Position numbers and translations under genes: made by a program. DNA of 64,000 nucleotides. Source: Io17-Chloro-G2 sp965226915 (GTDB lineage Bacteria; Chloroflexota; Dehalococcoidia; Lucifugimonadales; UBA3495). The stretch covers positions 806,001 to 870,000 of the forward strand of contig CBDDEJ010000011.1 in assembly GCA_965226915.1 (NCBI GenBank). The letters are read 5' to 3'. This document shows positions 1 to 8,684 of this stretch, piece after piece. The first letter of the stretch is position 1; the number at the start of each line of letters is the position of its first letter. The notes beneath the pieces were generated by a model. The model had not been told where the DNA came from. It searched no databases and was given only the letters and a program-made list of their open reading frames with translations.

Positions 1-424
1 TTCCTTGGTCTTCGATAAAGAAGGTGTTCGGCCGGAATAATGGACCGCGGACACCCCCGATGGGCTGGCCGTTGGAGTCCTCCAGCGTGAACTGCCGGCT
101 AAAGAGAGAAAAGCGGCGCCGCAATGAACCCAAGGGCCGCCCGGATCCGTCAATCACCTGTAAATTGGAAAAATAAAAGAAACATCCCCTGCTTGCCGAA
201 AAGACTTCCTGGCCGTCGTTGTCCAGGATGTGGATGGTGAGTGGCCGGTTCTTCCGTAGAAACTGGCGTCCAAGGAACCCCGACTCCTCGAAGGCATAGA
301 GCAAGTTCTCTCCTTCGGGCGTTTTTATGGCATACCGGTTTTGCGTCTCGAATCCAGTAAAGGCTTCCAGGACTTCCACTTGCTGCTTAACGATCAACTC
401 CGGATACTGAGTAATATCGAACAT
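1..424 (-). CDS. Scramblase/LURP-one-like protein, C-terminus beyond window
   Basis: The gene reads leftwards from an ATG at 424 and is still open at base 1, so only the first 141 residues are visible. Translation gives a start MFDITQYPEL, then NRYAIKTPEGENLLYAFEES, LRKNRPLTIHILDNDGQEVF and a segment ending LFRPNTFFIEDQG. This alternation of short beta strands with a GENLLYAFEE-type segment is typical of the phospholipid scramblase/LURP-one (tubby-like barrel) family. Bacterial members are small cytosolic or membrane-associated proteins of uncertain function, so no scramblase activity is claimed. No signal peptide is present. The family call rests on recognition of the segment pattern, not on a search. 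Confidence 0.6.
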   Translation of the reverse strand, partial: MFDITQYPELIVKQQVEVLEAFTGFETQNRYAIKTPEGENLLYAFEESGFLGRQFLRKNRPLTIHILDNDGQEVFSASRGCFFYFSNLQVIDGSGRPLGSLRRRFSLFSRQFTLEDSNGQPIGGVRGPLFRPNTFFIEDQG

Positions 425-690
425 GGAAGCCTCCGCATCGAATAAATACCAGACAGCCGGATTTCGGCGATTCGGGTTGCCTGGCCGCGATTAAGCCGCA
501 TCCATATGCTTAGCAAAGACGGGCCAGTGCGTTCCTGATCCAGGGTAAACCTAGGTAGTTTGCGCTCTCTTGGTATCACATAATCACTTCCAAATGCCCT
601 ATTGCCGGCCAAGCGGCTTTTGGCGAATTCACCACGCCAGATTGGACAATCGAATATGGGCGGCGTCCACGATGCCGTATTGATGGGATA

Positions 691-795
691 ATGGGGACCG
701 CCGAAGCCCGTATCTTCGCCTCTGAAGGAGTCAAATCCGCCAATTGCGGCGTGCTGGACAGGCGGGGTATGGGTCGCTCTTTAAGCCGGCGATGA
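691..795 (+). pseudogene. SDR N-terminal remnant
   Basis: The translation MGTAEARIFASEGVK is almost the same as the MGAAEARLFASEGAK segment of the SDR gene about 200 bp downstream (895-940). The reading then loses similarity and stops at 793-795. It is a short degenerate duplicate of the Rossmann helix region, too small to be functional. The rest of 425-844 shows no convincing gene. Confidence 0.5.
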
Positions 796-844
796 CGTCA
801 TCATATGTGTCACAAATCCTGAGCGTAGAACCGGAGGTTGACTG

Positions 845-1028
845 ATGCGGTTGGAAAACAAGGTTGCTTTGATCAGCGGGGGCGCCCGTGGTATGGGCGC
901 CGCCGAGGCCCGGCTGTTCGCCTCTGAGGGCGCCAAGATCGTCATCGGCGACGTGCTGGAAGAAGAGGGTCGTCAAACCGAGGCTCAGATCAACGAGTCT
1001 GGTGGTGAATGCCTATTCGTTCGCCTAG
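845..1028 (+). pseudogene. SDR family oxidoreductase, 5' part (interrupted)
   Basis: ATG at 845 follows a good ribosome binding site (GGAGG, 835-839). The fragment has the SDR nucleotide-binding start VALISGGARGMG (TGxxxGxG-type) and the beta2 segment IVIGDV. It breaks off in the codon for Leu inside a CTAG at 1025-1028, where an IS701-like element begins. Joining base 1028 to base 2660 restores one frame of 249 codons (248 aa), the usual classical SDR length, reading ...CLFVR-LDVTSES. The original enzyme would be an NAD(P)-dependent short-chain dehydrogenase. As it stands the gene cannot make an intact enzyme. Confidence 0.85.
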
Positions 1029-2480
1029 TACTACAACGACGAGTTGTCTGGTAGGATGGCTGGACAGATGATGTTGGGTGGTTTGGGTGATGGATGCGGC
1101 GAGCTTCGAGCGGGTCTACGACAGCCTTCAGGAATTCCACGCCTTCTTTGCGGCCTCCTTCGGCCGCAAGCAGTGGCGGGATCACAGCGGGAATTACCTT
1201 CAGGCGCTGCTGGTGCAGGACCAGGAGCGGCGCAACGCCGAGAATCTCTCGGAATCGGTGGGCATCTCGGCCCGGGCGATGCAGCGCTTTCTCACCGAGG
1301 CCCGGTGGTCCCATGAGACAGTCATAGGGCGGTTGCAGGAATACTTGGCCCCCAGGCTGGGACACCTGGAGGCGGTGTGGGTGTTCGATGGCAGCGACTT
1401 CCCCAAGCAGGGCAGGAAATCGGCGGGAGTGGCCCGGCAGTACTGCGGCAGGCTGGGCAAGGTGGCCAACTGCCAGGGTGGGATGTTCCTGGCCTACGTC
1501 AGCCCGCTGGGCCGGGCGTTGGTGGACAAGCGGCTGTATCTGCCCAAGAGTTGGACCTCCGACCAGGACCGGTGTGCTGCGGCGGGTGTGCCGGAGGACC
1601 GGCGGAACTACCGGTCAAAGACGGAGTTGGCCCTGGAGATGCTGGAGCGGGTCCTGGAGTTGGGCTACCTCAGGGCCGAGTGGGTTGCCGGAGACGACGC
1701 CTTCGGGATGTCGCCGACCTTCCGGGAGGGACTGGCGGCCCTGGGGATGCGCTACGTGCTGGACGTTCCGGGCGGCACTACGGTCTGGCCCTTGGACCCG
1801 GCTTGGACCAGTCCGGAATATCCGGGGTTCGGCCGCCCCCGCAAACCCAAGCTGCGGCCTGGGCAGCGGCGGACCATGGAGCAGCGCGGTGATGAACTGC
1901 CGGATGAGGCTTGGCGGGAGATAACGGTGGCCCAGGGAAGCCAGGGGCCGCGCACCTACCGGTTCAGTGCCCAGCGGGTGCGGGCCACCAGGAGGCGCAA
2001 GCCCGGCGAGGAACTGTGGGCCGTCTGGCGCCGGAACCTGGACGGCAGCGAGCCCCGCTACTACCTGTCCAACGCTCCCGAGGGCACAACCTTGGAGACT
2101 CTGGCCTACGTGGGTGGGTCCAGGTGGCGCATTGAAACGGAGTTCGAGACTGAGAAGGGTGACGTGGGGCTGGACGAATACGAGACCCGCAGCTGGGCAG
2201 GGTGGCATCACCACATAGCCATGTGCCTGCTGGGTGGAGCGTTCCTGCTGAGCCTGCAGCAGGATTGGGGGGAAAAAGATGCCCCGGATCACGAGGCCAC
2301 AGGTGTACCGGGTGGTGCGGGAGATGCTGCCCCGGGAGCAGTTCGGGCCCGATCAATTGCTGTTGTGGCTGGAGGATACGCAGCTACGCAACGAACGGGC
2401 TCGCCGTTCCCACGAGAGACGCCGCTCCACCCGCCGCGAAAGCAGGATGGAGCCGCCACCTTAAACCCGTCGTTGTAGTA
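1029..2480 (+). mobile_element. IS701-family insertion sequence, copy 1
   Basis: A 1452-bp element bounded by perfect 13-bp inverted ends TACTACAACGACG (1029-1041 and the complement ending at 2480). CTAG lies on both sides (1025-1028 and 2481-2484), fitting the 4-bp YTAR target duplication known for IS701. A second copy at 42220-43671 has exactly the same length and differs by only a few bases. It splits an SDR gene and abuts a MITE on its right. Confidence 0.92.
1078..2464 (+). CDS. IS701-family transposase, two frames
   Basis: DDE transposase read from a GTG at 1078. Motifs include VFDGSDFPKQGRKSAGVARQ (first Asp region), WVAGDDAFG (second Asp) and ETEKGDVGLDEYETRSW (Glu region), all typical of IS701. 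The frame is lost after QQDWGEK: the conserved C-terminus MPRITRPQVYRVVREMLPRE continues in the +1 frame from 2279 to 2464. The switch falls at GGGGGGAAAAAG (2267-2278). The second copy in the window has the same arrangement, so it is either an inherited mutation or a programmed +1 (or -2) shift. Read straight on, frame 0 gives a 466-residue product with an unrelated tail. Confidence 0.85.
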
Positions 2481-2484
2481 CTAG

Positions 2485-2655
2485 AGGTCTGGCCGGAAAG
2501 CCATTGGCCGGGTTTCGCGCTACGCCAGACAGACGTATTATAGTCTTATGTGGCATGATAGTGTCTTTAATACGGTTCAAGAACCCACTGTTACATCGAC
2601 AATCGTCGCTAAGAAAACGGCAGCTTGGAGAGAATCGGGGTTTCCGTCCGAGTTT
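2485..2655 (+). mobile_element. 171-bp MITE (family B), copy 1
   Basis: A 171-bp element between CTAG at 2481-2484 and CTAG at 2656-2659. Its imperfect ends (AGGTCTGGCCGGAAAGCC on the left, AAACTCGGACGGAAACCCC on the right as complement) are inverted to each other. An equally long copy lies at 41896-42066 and a rearranged one at 54572-54660. The left end resembles the IS1182-family end at 62208 (AAGCCCGGCTGAAAAGCC), so this may be a non-autonomous relative of that family. It encodes no transposase. An ATG at 2548 opens a frame that runs out of the right end into the SDR remnant. Confidence 0.85.
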
Positions 2656-2659
2656 CTAG

Positions 2660-3222
2660 ACGTTACCAGCGAATCCGCGTGGCAGGAAGCTGTCGCCGCC
2701 ACTGTCGCCCGCTGCGGCAAGTTGGACATTCTGGTGAATAATGCCGGCGGCGGCGGCGGCATTGTCGAAGAGACTGCGGCCGAGCGATGGGATACTGTCA
2801 TGGACATAAACGCCAAAGGCGTGTTCCTGGGAACCAAAGCGGCCATCCCAGAGATGCGTAAGGTTGGCGGTGGCTCCATCATCAACATTTCGTCGATATA
2901 CGGCCTGGTGGGCAGCCCCGGTTCAACCGCTTACCCTGCGTCCAAGGGAGCCATCAGGTTGCTCACTAAGTCAACCGCCATCCAGTACGCCAGAGAGGGA
3001 ATAAGGGCCAATTCAGTACACCCTGGATTGATAGAAACGCCTATGACCGAGCGCATATCGGCCAATCCCGAAAGTCTTCACAGGTATATCTCCGGGACTC
3101 CTTTGGGAAGGATGGGTGAGCCGGACGACGTGGCCTACGGAGTGCTATTTCTAGCCTCCGATGAATCGTCGTTCATGACTGGGAGCGAGTTAGTAATTGA
3201 CGGCGGTTGGACGGCCCAATAG
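2660..3222 (+). pseudogene. SDR family oxidoreductase, 3' part
   Basis: Continuation of the gene starting at 845. It carries LDILVNNAGG (NNAG motif), the catalytic serine in NISSIYG, and YPASKG (YxxxK), then the C-terminal GSELVIDGGW typical of classical SDRs. An open frame from an ATG inside the adjoining MITE (2548) would fuse 36 MITE-encoded residues to this fragment. That product would lack the dinucleotide-binding glycine motif and is unlikely to be an active dehydrogenase. Confidence 0.85.
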
Positions 3223-3320
3223 CCTGATTTGCAAGCCGCTGCGAAAACGGGCCAGAATCAACGGTAATCGCTCCGGTTCCGAAAGGCGAAAGCCCGATTT
3301 ATTCTACGCCCCGATTTGTT

Positions 3321-3902
3321 CTACGCATCTTGGGGCATGGGGTCACCCAAAACGTGCATCAAGCGGTTGGCCCACCCAAAAAGCGACGCCGACAGGACCA
3401 GGTCAAGAATCTCGCCCATGTCGAGACCATTTTCGGTGAGCAGGTCCATGTCGGATTTGTTCGCCTCGGAAGGGCATTTTGACAGCTTGGCGGCGAAACC
3501 TACGATGGCCTGTTGGCGGGGGTCTAGGCCGGGCTCTTCGTCCTCACTGAAGACTTTCTCCACCACGGATTCGTCGTTGGTAAGCTCGTTATACCGCTTG
3601 GAATGGACGGCCGCGCAATAGACGCACCGGTTGACCACGGAAGCGGCGACGGCGGCCAGTTCCGTCTCAGGCCGGGATAGTCCGCCCCGGCTGTACATTA
3701 TTCCATTGAAGAGCGGAGTCCTCTCGTTCAGGGTCTTTGGATCGTGAGCCAACACCAAAACGTAGTCTGAAACTCCGGTGTTAGAGGGCGTGGCCTTCAT
3801 GGCGTCCAGTTGTTCTTCGGTCGCCTTATCCAACTCGACCGGGGTCACGCGTGGCCTCCAAACAGGAATGGAGGTGGTGAATTCCGTTACCGGCTCGCTC
3901 AT
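3321..3902 (-). CDS. AhpD/CMD-like peroxidase-related protein
   Basis: A 193-aa protein of the carboxymuconolactone decarboxylase/AhpD superfamily. The redox motif CVYC followed by AAVHS is visible near residues 92-99 (CxxC plus a downstream His), as in alkylhydroperoxidase AhpD and peroxidase-related enzymes. The family fold is all-helical and the CxxC pair reduces peroxide substrates or partner thiols. Its start overlaps the stop of the upstream gene (ATGA at 3899-3902), which implies translational coupling. Paired CMD genes of this kind are known in many aerobic bacteria, often beside oxidoreductases. The substrate cannot be read from sequence. Confidence 0.82.
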   Translation of the reverse strand: MSEPVTEFTTSIPVWRPRVTPVELDKATEEQLDAMKATPSNTGVSDYVLVLAHDPKTLNERTPLFNGIMYSRGGLSRPETELAAVAASVVNRCVYCAAVHSKRYNELTNDESVVEKVFSEDEEPGLDPRQQAIVGFAAKLSKCPSEANKSDMDLLTENGLDMGEILDLVLSASLFGWANRLMHVLGDPMPQDA

Positions 3903-4387
3903 GAGGCCTCCGCCATCAACCGGAGACCGGCGACCAACCGAACCTGGTAATTCACGAAGGCGATGAGCTCCGAGAGTCGGACGATATCATCCTCCGGGAT
4001 CCCAGCCGCCTGCAACGCCGCGATGTCGCCGGCCGCCGCGTCTTTGGGGCTGCGGGTGACCAGATCGGTATGTCTGATGACGGCTTTGAGACGGGTATCA
4101 TCAGGTCCGTAATAGCCAGGGTCGGCGATTGAAGGCTCTTGGGCTTCGAACATACTTTTATAGTGGGACGCAAGTTCATAATCGAGGTTTATCAGCGCCA
4201 TGCGGCAGGCCAATGCCGCCCGTTCGGAGTGCGCGAGTCCTCCCGGCGGCTGCGGGTTGAGGCAGGCGCCATGGGATCTCTCGGTAAGTTCTATGATCTC
4301 GCTCCTCGCCGAGAATACATCGGCCAGAGGATGGCCAGCAGATATTCCCGCCGCTCTGGCGACCACGCTATTGAAAATATCTTCCAT
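3899..4387 (-). CDS. CMD domain protein, partner of AhpD-like gene
   Basis: A 162-aa protein starting MEDIFNSVVARAAG. It resembles the second member of coupled CMD-domain pairs: helical, with AGHPLADVFSARSEIIELTE and RSPKDAAAGDIAALQAAGIP and no CxxC, so it probably lacks peroxidatic activity of its own. It overlaps the AhpD-like gene by four bases and should be expressed with it. A GTG six codons upstream (4405) is an alternative start; neither has a strong ribosome binding site. The two products may form a complex, which is inference. Confidence 0.7.
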   Translation of the reverse strand: MEDIFNSVVARAAGISAGHPLADVFSARSEIIELTERSHGACLNPQPPGGLAHSERAALACRMALINLDYELASHYKSMFEAQEPSIADPGYYGPDDTRLKAVIRHTDLVTRSPKDAAAGDIAALQAAGIPEDDIVRLSELIAFVNYQVRLVAGLRLMAEAS

Positions 4388-4515
4388 GGCGTCAGAATAG
4401 CACACGGAAGCTTGGTTCTATAGGATTATCCCTGTAAAATCGGCAACTCATGCAACTTGCTCTCGTGGGCCGGGAAGGCTAGCGGGACTTAACCCTGAAA
4501 CCAAAGGAGATAACA

Positions 4516-6174
4516 ATGACCGTCGACGTGGCTACCGGAATTGCAAGGATCCTCAAACAGGAAGGCGTGGAATGGGTGTCCACCTTCCCGGTTTGCCGGG
4601 TCAACAATGCGCTGGGACGCGAAGGCGTTCCCATAGTAATGATGAGGGACGACCGGTACGCCGTCGCCTTGGCTGATGCCTTCTCCCGCATCAACGCCGG
4701 CTCCAAGATCGGCGTCTGCACTTTCCAGGGCGGGGTCAACGCCGCCGGATTGCAGGTCGCCTACGCGGGGATGGCCCAGGCATTTGAAGACGGCTCTCCC
4801 GTGCTTTGCATCACCGACGGAGTGCCCATCGGCGCCACTGAGAACAGCCAGTTCGACGTCACGTCCAGCTTGAAATCGGTCTCCAAGTGGTACGGCTATT
4901 TAGACAAACCGGAGCGGTTGCCAGAATTCATGCGCCGCGCCTTCACCATGTTGCGGTCCGGCAGGCCGGGCCCAGTGGTTTTGGCCATACCCGACGCCGA
5001 CGGCCAGTACGACGAGACTGCGGACCCATACAAACCGGTCAAGGGCTGGAAATCAGCGCCCAATCCCGATGACGTAACGGCGGCGGTGGAACTTCTGCTC
5101 AAGGCCCAAGACCCGTTGATCTATGCCGGAGAGGGTGTCATTTACGCCGGCGCGTCGGCGGAGCTGAAAGCGTTAGCGGAGCTGGCCAACATGCCGGTGA
5201 TCACCACATTGAAAGCCAAGGGAGCGTTCCCGGAGAATCATCCATTGTTCGTCGGAGTCCGGGGCGATCAGGTCAACCATTATCTGAATAAATGCGATTT
5301 GGTTCTGGCGGTGGGCTCAAGTCTATCGCCGGGGCGGTTCTCCCACGGTATTCCCAACGCGGTTGGCAAGACCATCATCCACTGTAACGTGGATGAATTG
5401 CACATCAATAAGGCCTACCCCACGGCGGCGGCGTTGATCGGCGACGCCCGTTTCACCCTGCAAGCGTTGGTCAAAGAGCTGTCGGACAAAACCTCAGGCA
5501 GCGGCAGGGCGCCGGCGAACGTGGCGGCGGAAGTCAAGTCAGCCCGGACCGAGGCTATGGCCAAGTACCAGGAGCCGTTGGCCTCCACCGACAAGCCCAT
5601 CAACCCGTATCGGGTTTACGCGGGTCTGATGGAAGTGCTCGACCCGCTTAATTCCTTCGTCACCCACGAGTCGGGCAACACTAGGGATCAGCTCAGCACG
5701 GTATACGACACACTGGTTCCCCGGGGCTTCCTGGGGTGGGGCAACGTGTCGTCGCTGGGGTTCAGCCTGGCCGCAACCATCGCGGCAAAGATCTCGTTCC
5801 CCCAGAAGGCTTGCGTCGCCGTGACCGGAGAAGCCGGACTGGGCTACATGATGGGCAACCTGGAAGTGGCGTTGCGCCAAAAGCTCGGAATCACCATCGT
5901 GCACGTCAGCAACGGCGGATTCGCGGGCTATGGACCCGGATTCTGGGGCGACGGCCATGACCCGTTCACCCACCGGGTGGTGGGTAACGACGAGATCGAT
6001 ATGTCCAGTGTCATAGGCGCTCTGGGCTACCATACCGAGCGGGTCACGGAGCCGTCCGAGGTGGGCGTAGCCCTGAAGCGCGCGTTGGCGGCCAACGAGA
6101 CCGGCCAGCCTGCTTACATCGAGTTCATCTGCAGCCAGTATCCCATCTATGGCGGATGGGTCGGCCGGTCGTAA
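4516..6174 (+). CDS. ThDP-dependent enzyme, acetolactate synthase-like
   Basis: A 552-aa protein with the three-domain layout of the acetolactate synthase/benzoylformate decarboxylase superfamily: pyrimidine-binding domain (about 1-170), central domain (190-325, e.g. DPLIYAGEGVIYAG) and PP-binding domain (370-540). AAGGAGA sits upstream of the ATG. Key positions diverge. Where the family has a catalytic Glu in an RHE-type motif, this reads R44-D45-D46. The metal-binding GDG motif is G438-E439-A440, followed by SNGG instead of NN. It may catalyse a related but altered ThDP reaction, or have lost catalysis. No small regulatory ALS subunit is adjacent, so branched-chain synthesis is unlikely. 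A 6-bp hairpin (ACCAAC/GTTGGT) follows the stop. Confidence 0.8.
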   Translation: MTVDVATGIARILKQEGVEWVSTFPVCRVNNALGREGVPIVMMRDDRYAVALADAFSRINAGSKIGVCTFQGGVNAAGLQVAYAGMAQAFEDGSPVLCITDGVPIGATENSQFDVTSSLKSVSKWYGYLDKPERLPEFMRRAFTMLRSGRPGPVVLAIPDADGQYDETADPYKPVKGWKSAPNPDDVTAAVELLLKAQDPLIYAGEGVIYAGASAELKALAELANMPVITTLKAKGAFPENHPLFVGVRGDQVNHYLNKCDLVLAVGSSLSPGRFSHGIPNAVGKTIIHCNVDELHINKAYPTAAALIGDARFTLQALVKELSDKTSGSGRAPANVAAEVKSARTEAMAKYQEPLASTDKPINPYRVYAGLMEVLDPLNSFVTHESGNTRDQLSTVYDTLVPRGFLGWGNVSSLGFSLAATIAAKISFPQKACVAVTGEAGLGYMMGNLEVALRQKLGITIVHVSNGGFAGYGPGFWGDGHDPFTHRVVGNDEIDMSSVIGALGYHTERVTEPSEVGVALKRALAANETGQPAYIEFICSQYPIYGGWVGRS

Positions 6175-6264
6175 ACCAACGCAAAAGTTGGTGTAGGTGA
6201 TTGGCACCGTTTTGATGCCAGTGTCTTCTCGAACGCTAGAAATAGCTGGCAGGACTTTAAGTAT

Positions 6265-6939
6265 ATGAGCGTCGAAAGCGCCCCAATCCCTGTTGAAGAA
6301 GGCTTGTCGGTGACAGCCGTCAGAACAACACCGGATAATGCCCAAGTCAAAGGAACATTCTTGTATGCGCCGGGGGCTGGTTCCAACGTCAACGACCCGT
6401 TTGGGATCTACCTAAGCCAGCGGCTGGCGGAGTCGGGCTGGAAAACCGTCCGGTTCCAATTTCCCTACATGGAAGCAGGGAAACGCAGGCCAGATTCGCC
6501 AAGGCTGTTGGAGGAAACCTGGAGGCGGGTCATAGAGTCGGTGGGTTCTCAAGGAAGTCCATTGATTGTTGGAGGCAGGTCCATGGGAGGGCGCATCGCT
6601 TCCCAGGTGGTTGCTCAAGGGACCACCGTGGATGGGCTGGCCCTCTTCGCCTATCCCCTCAGCCCACCAAGGAGCTCAAGCAAACCGCCGGCGAAGCGGC
6701 GAGACGAGCATCTCCCTGACATCGCGGTCCCCACCCTGTTTTGCTCCGGGACTCGTGACGCATTCGCCACGCCCGACCAGGTCAGAGAGGCTGCAGCCCT
6801 GGCGCCCATGTCCACAGTCCGGCTGCTCGACGGGGCTGACCATGGGTTTGCGGTCCTGAAGTCCAGCGGCCGCGCCAAGGAGGACATTTGGTCCGAGGCC
6901 ACGGGCCATTTCCTCGACTGGCTGGCTAGCCGGGCGTAG
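6265..6939 (+). CDS. Alpha/beta hydrolase (dienelactone hydrolase/KANL3-like)
   Basis: A 224-aa cytosolic hydrolase. The nucleophile elbow is GGRSMGGR (Ser near residue 111), the acid is probably the Asp in SGTRDAFATP and the His lies in DGADHGFAV near the C-terminus, giving a full Ser-Asp-His triad. The early FLYAPGAGSNVNDP provides the oxyanion loop. It follows the ThDP enzyme by 90 bp on the same strand and could be co-transcribed, although a small hairpin lies between. The substrate is unknown. No signal peptide is seen. Confidence 0.78.
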   Translation: MSVESAPIPVEEGLSVTAVRTTPDNAQVKGTFLYAPGAGSNVNDPFGIYLSQRLAESGWKTVRFQFPYMEAGKRRPDSPRLLEETWRRVIESVGSQGSPLIVGGRSMGGRIASQVVAQGTTVDGLALFAYPLSPPRSSSKPPAKRRDEHLPDIAVPTLFCSGTRDAFATPDQVREAAALAPMSTVRLLDGADHGFAVLKSSGRAKEDIWSEATGHFLDWLASRA

Positions 6940-7037
6940 AGATGTATCTGCTGGTGACGGTCAATGCTGAGCTAGATGTACGATTGGCCAGGACCCAGTA
7001 GATCACGTCCGTTGTCGTACGGCTCTTGGATAGGCGC

Positions 7038-7178
7038 TCACCCAAACATCTCCTCGTCTCCAATCGCGTATCCAGCCACCGCACTGCCCAGGGACGTGGA
7101 CCAAGTTATGATCATGAGCGCGGTTAAGGCGACAGCGGCCAGTCCAAATAACTTCACCGGCTTGCTCACTATCTGCAT
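7038..7178 (-). CDS. Small single-span membrane peptide, 46 aa
   Basis: A short gene starting MQIVSKPVKLFGL with AGGAG placed 8 bases before the ATG. It is one hydrophobic segment (about residues 10-38, LFGLAAVALTALMIITW and beyond) ending in acidic IGDEEMFG. Basic residues before and acidic residues after the helix suggest a cytoplasmic N-terminus or a signal-like peptide. No family is recognised. The good ribosome binding site and the clean membrane segment are the only support. The rest of 6940-7393 appears non-coding, apart from a small inverted repeat at 7214-7231. Confidence 0.5.
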   Translation of the reverse strand: MQIVSKPVKLFGLAAVALTALMIITWSTSLGSAVAGYAIGDEEMFG

Positions 7179-7393
7179 GGTTAACTACTCCTAAATTTTG
7201 GCTACCGCCAGCATCACCCATAGGGGTGATTGGTTATGACGAGTGTCGCAATTGCAGGCGCCAAGCCCGGTGGAGATTTGGTGACAAACCGTTGACAATG
7301 CGTGACCTATGGATACTCCACATAAGTTCGGCAGGTCATGGAGCTCGGTCAAGGAAGATCCAGCTGCTGGCCTGGATGTGGGCGCGCCACGGC

Positions 7394-8666
7394 CAGGGCC
7401 TTTTCATTTTCTCAAAATAGTATAAAATTATTACCAGTTTAAGCGGGAGGGGAGGATGATGACTTTGAGGGAAGCGCTGGATTTGGCGCCTGACTTCCGG
7501 AGTAGCCAAGGGCGACGCCACTCTTTGGGGGCGATCCTGGCCTTGGCCACCTGTGCCATGCTGTGCGGCGCCCGCAGCTTATACGCCATAGCGCAATGGG
7601 GGCGGGACCAAGGGGGTGCTACGGCGCAGCTTTTGGGGTTCAGCCAGGAGAAGACACCCTGCGTGGCCACCCTCCACCGGGTGTTCAAGGACCTGGACGT
7701 GGCGGCCTTTGAGGCAGAAGTCGGCAACTGGCTGGCAAATAGCGGGGTAGAGGCGGATGATCCCCTGTCCCTGGACGGGAAAACCTTGCGAGGGGTCCAC
7801 GGCCAAGAGATACCCGGGGTCCATCTGGTGTCGGCCTACGCTAGCCGCGCTGGGGCAGTGCTGGCGCAGGTAGCTGCGCCGGGCAAAGGGGAAGAATTGG
7901 CGGCGGTCAAAGAAGTATTGGGCCAGGTACCCCTGAAGGGTCGGGTAGTAGTGGCTGATGCCTTACTGACCCAACGGAAAGTCTGTGAGCAGATTGTGGC
8001 AGGCGGCGGAGAGTATCTGCTGCCAGTTAAAGAGAATCAGCCCACCTTGCGCCGAGACCTGGAGGTGGCTTTTTCCCCTGCTAGGAACTGAGAGGGCTGG
8101 TGGGCCAACCGTACCTCCCTGGCTGGCAGCGGAGTGGCGAGCACGCGGGGCCAAGCTGACGGTCTGGGCCGATGCTCCAGTAAAGCGGCGTCATGGGCGG
8201 CTGGAGCGGCGAGAGTTGTGGGCCTTGGCCGACCCAGAGCTAAATGGCTACGTGGGCAGCGCTGGGACGGTCGGGGAAGCGTGGCCGCATCTGCAACAGG
8301 TGTGTCGGCTAGAGCGCCAGCGGGTCGTGAAGGGCAAGAAACAGGTGGCTGTGAGCTATGCAATTAGCAGTCTCCCAGCCACTGATGCCGATGCCAGGCG
8401 ATTGTTGAGCCTTTCCCGTGGGCACTGGGGCATCGAGAACCGCCTCCACTGGGTACGGGATGTGACCTTCGACGAGGACCGCTCTCAGGTGCGCACTGGG
8501 GCCGCCCCACAGGTTCTGGCGGGCCTGCGGAACCTGGTCATCAGCTTGGTACGTCGGGCTGGGCATTCCAACGTAGCCGCTGCCCTACGCCGCCACAATG
8601 CCCATCTCAGCGAAGCTTTCGACATGATGGGCTTTACCTGCCAGGCAGGAGAATGAAAAGGCCCTG
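7394..8666 (+). mobile_element. ISAs1-family insertion sequence, copy 1
   Basis: A 1273-bp element with inverted ends CAGGGCCTTTTCATT (7394-7408 and complement ending at 8666). It is flanked by a perfect 10-bp direct repeat GCGCCACGGC (7384-7393 and 8667-8676), matching the 8-10 bp duplications of ISAs1. A second copy at 16193-17465 is of equal length and differs at one noticed base (c7825 versus g16624). The right end lies 19 bp upstream of the rpsO promoter. Confidence 0.93.
7456..8656 (+). CDS. ISAs1-family transposase, two frames
   Basis: DDE transposase of the ISAs1/H-repeat family. It has LSLDGKTLRG (first Asp), VVADALLTQ (second Asp), LPVKENQPTL, and in the second frame HWGIENRLHWVRDVTFDED (Glu region) and HNAHLSEAFDMMGF at the C-terminus. 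Frame 0 from ATG 7456 ends at a TGA after AFSPARN (8089-8091). The rest is in the +1 frame. The shift occurs at GCTTTTTCCCC (8070-8080). The second copy has the same shift, so it was present before the element duplicated, either as a tolerated lesion or as recoding. Confidence 0.88.
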
Positions 8667-8684
8667 GCGCCACGGCTGAAGTCA

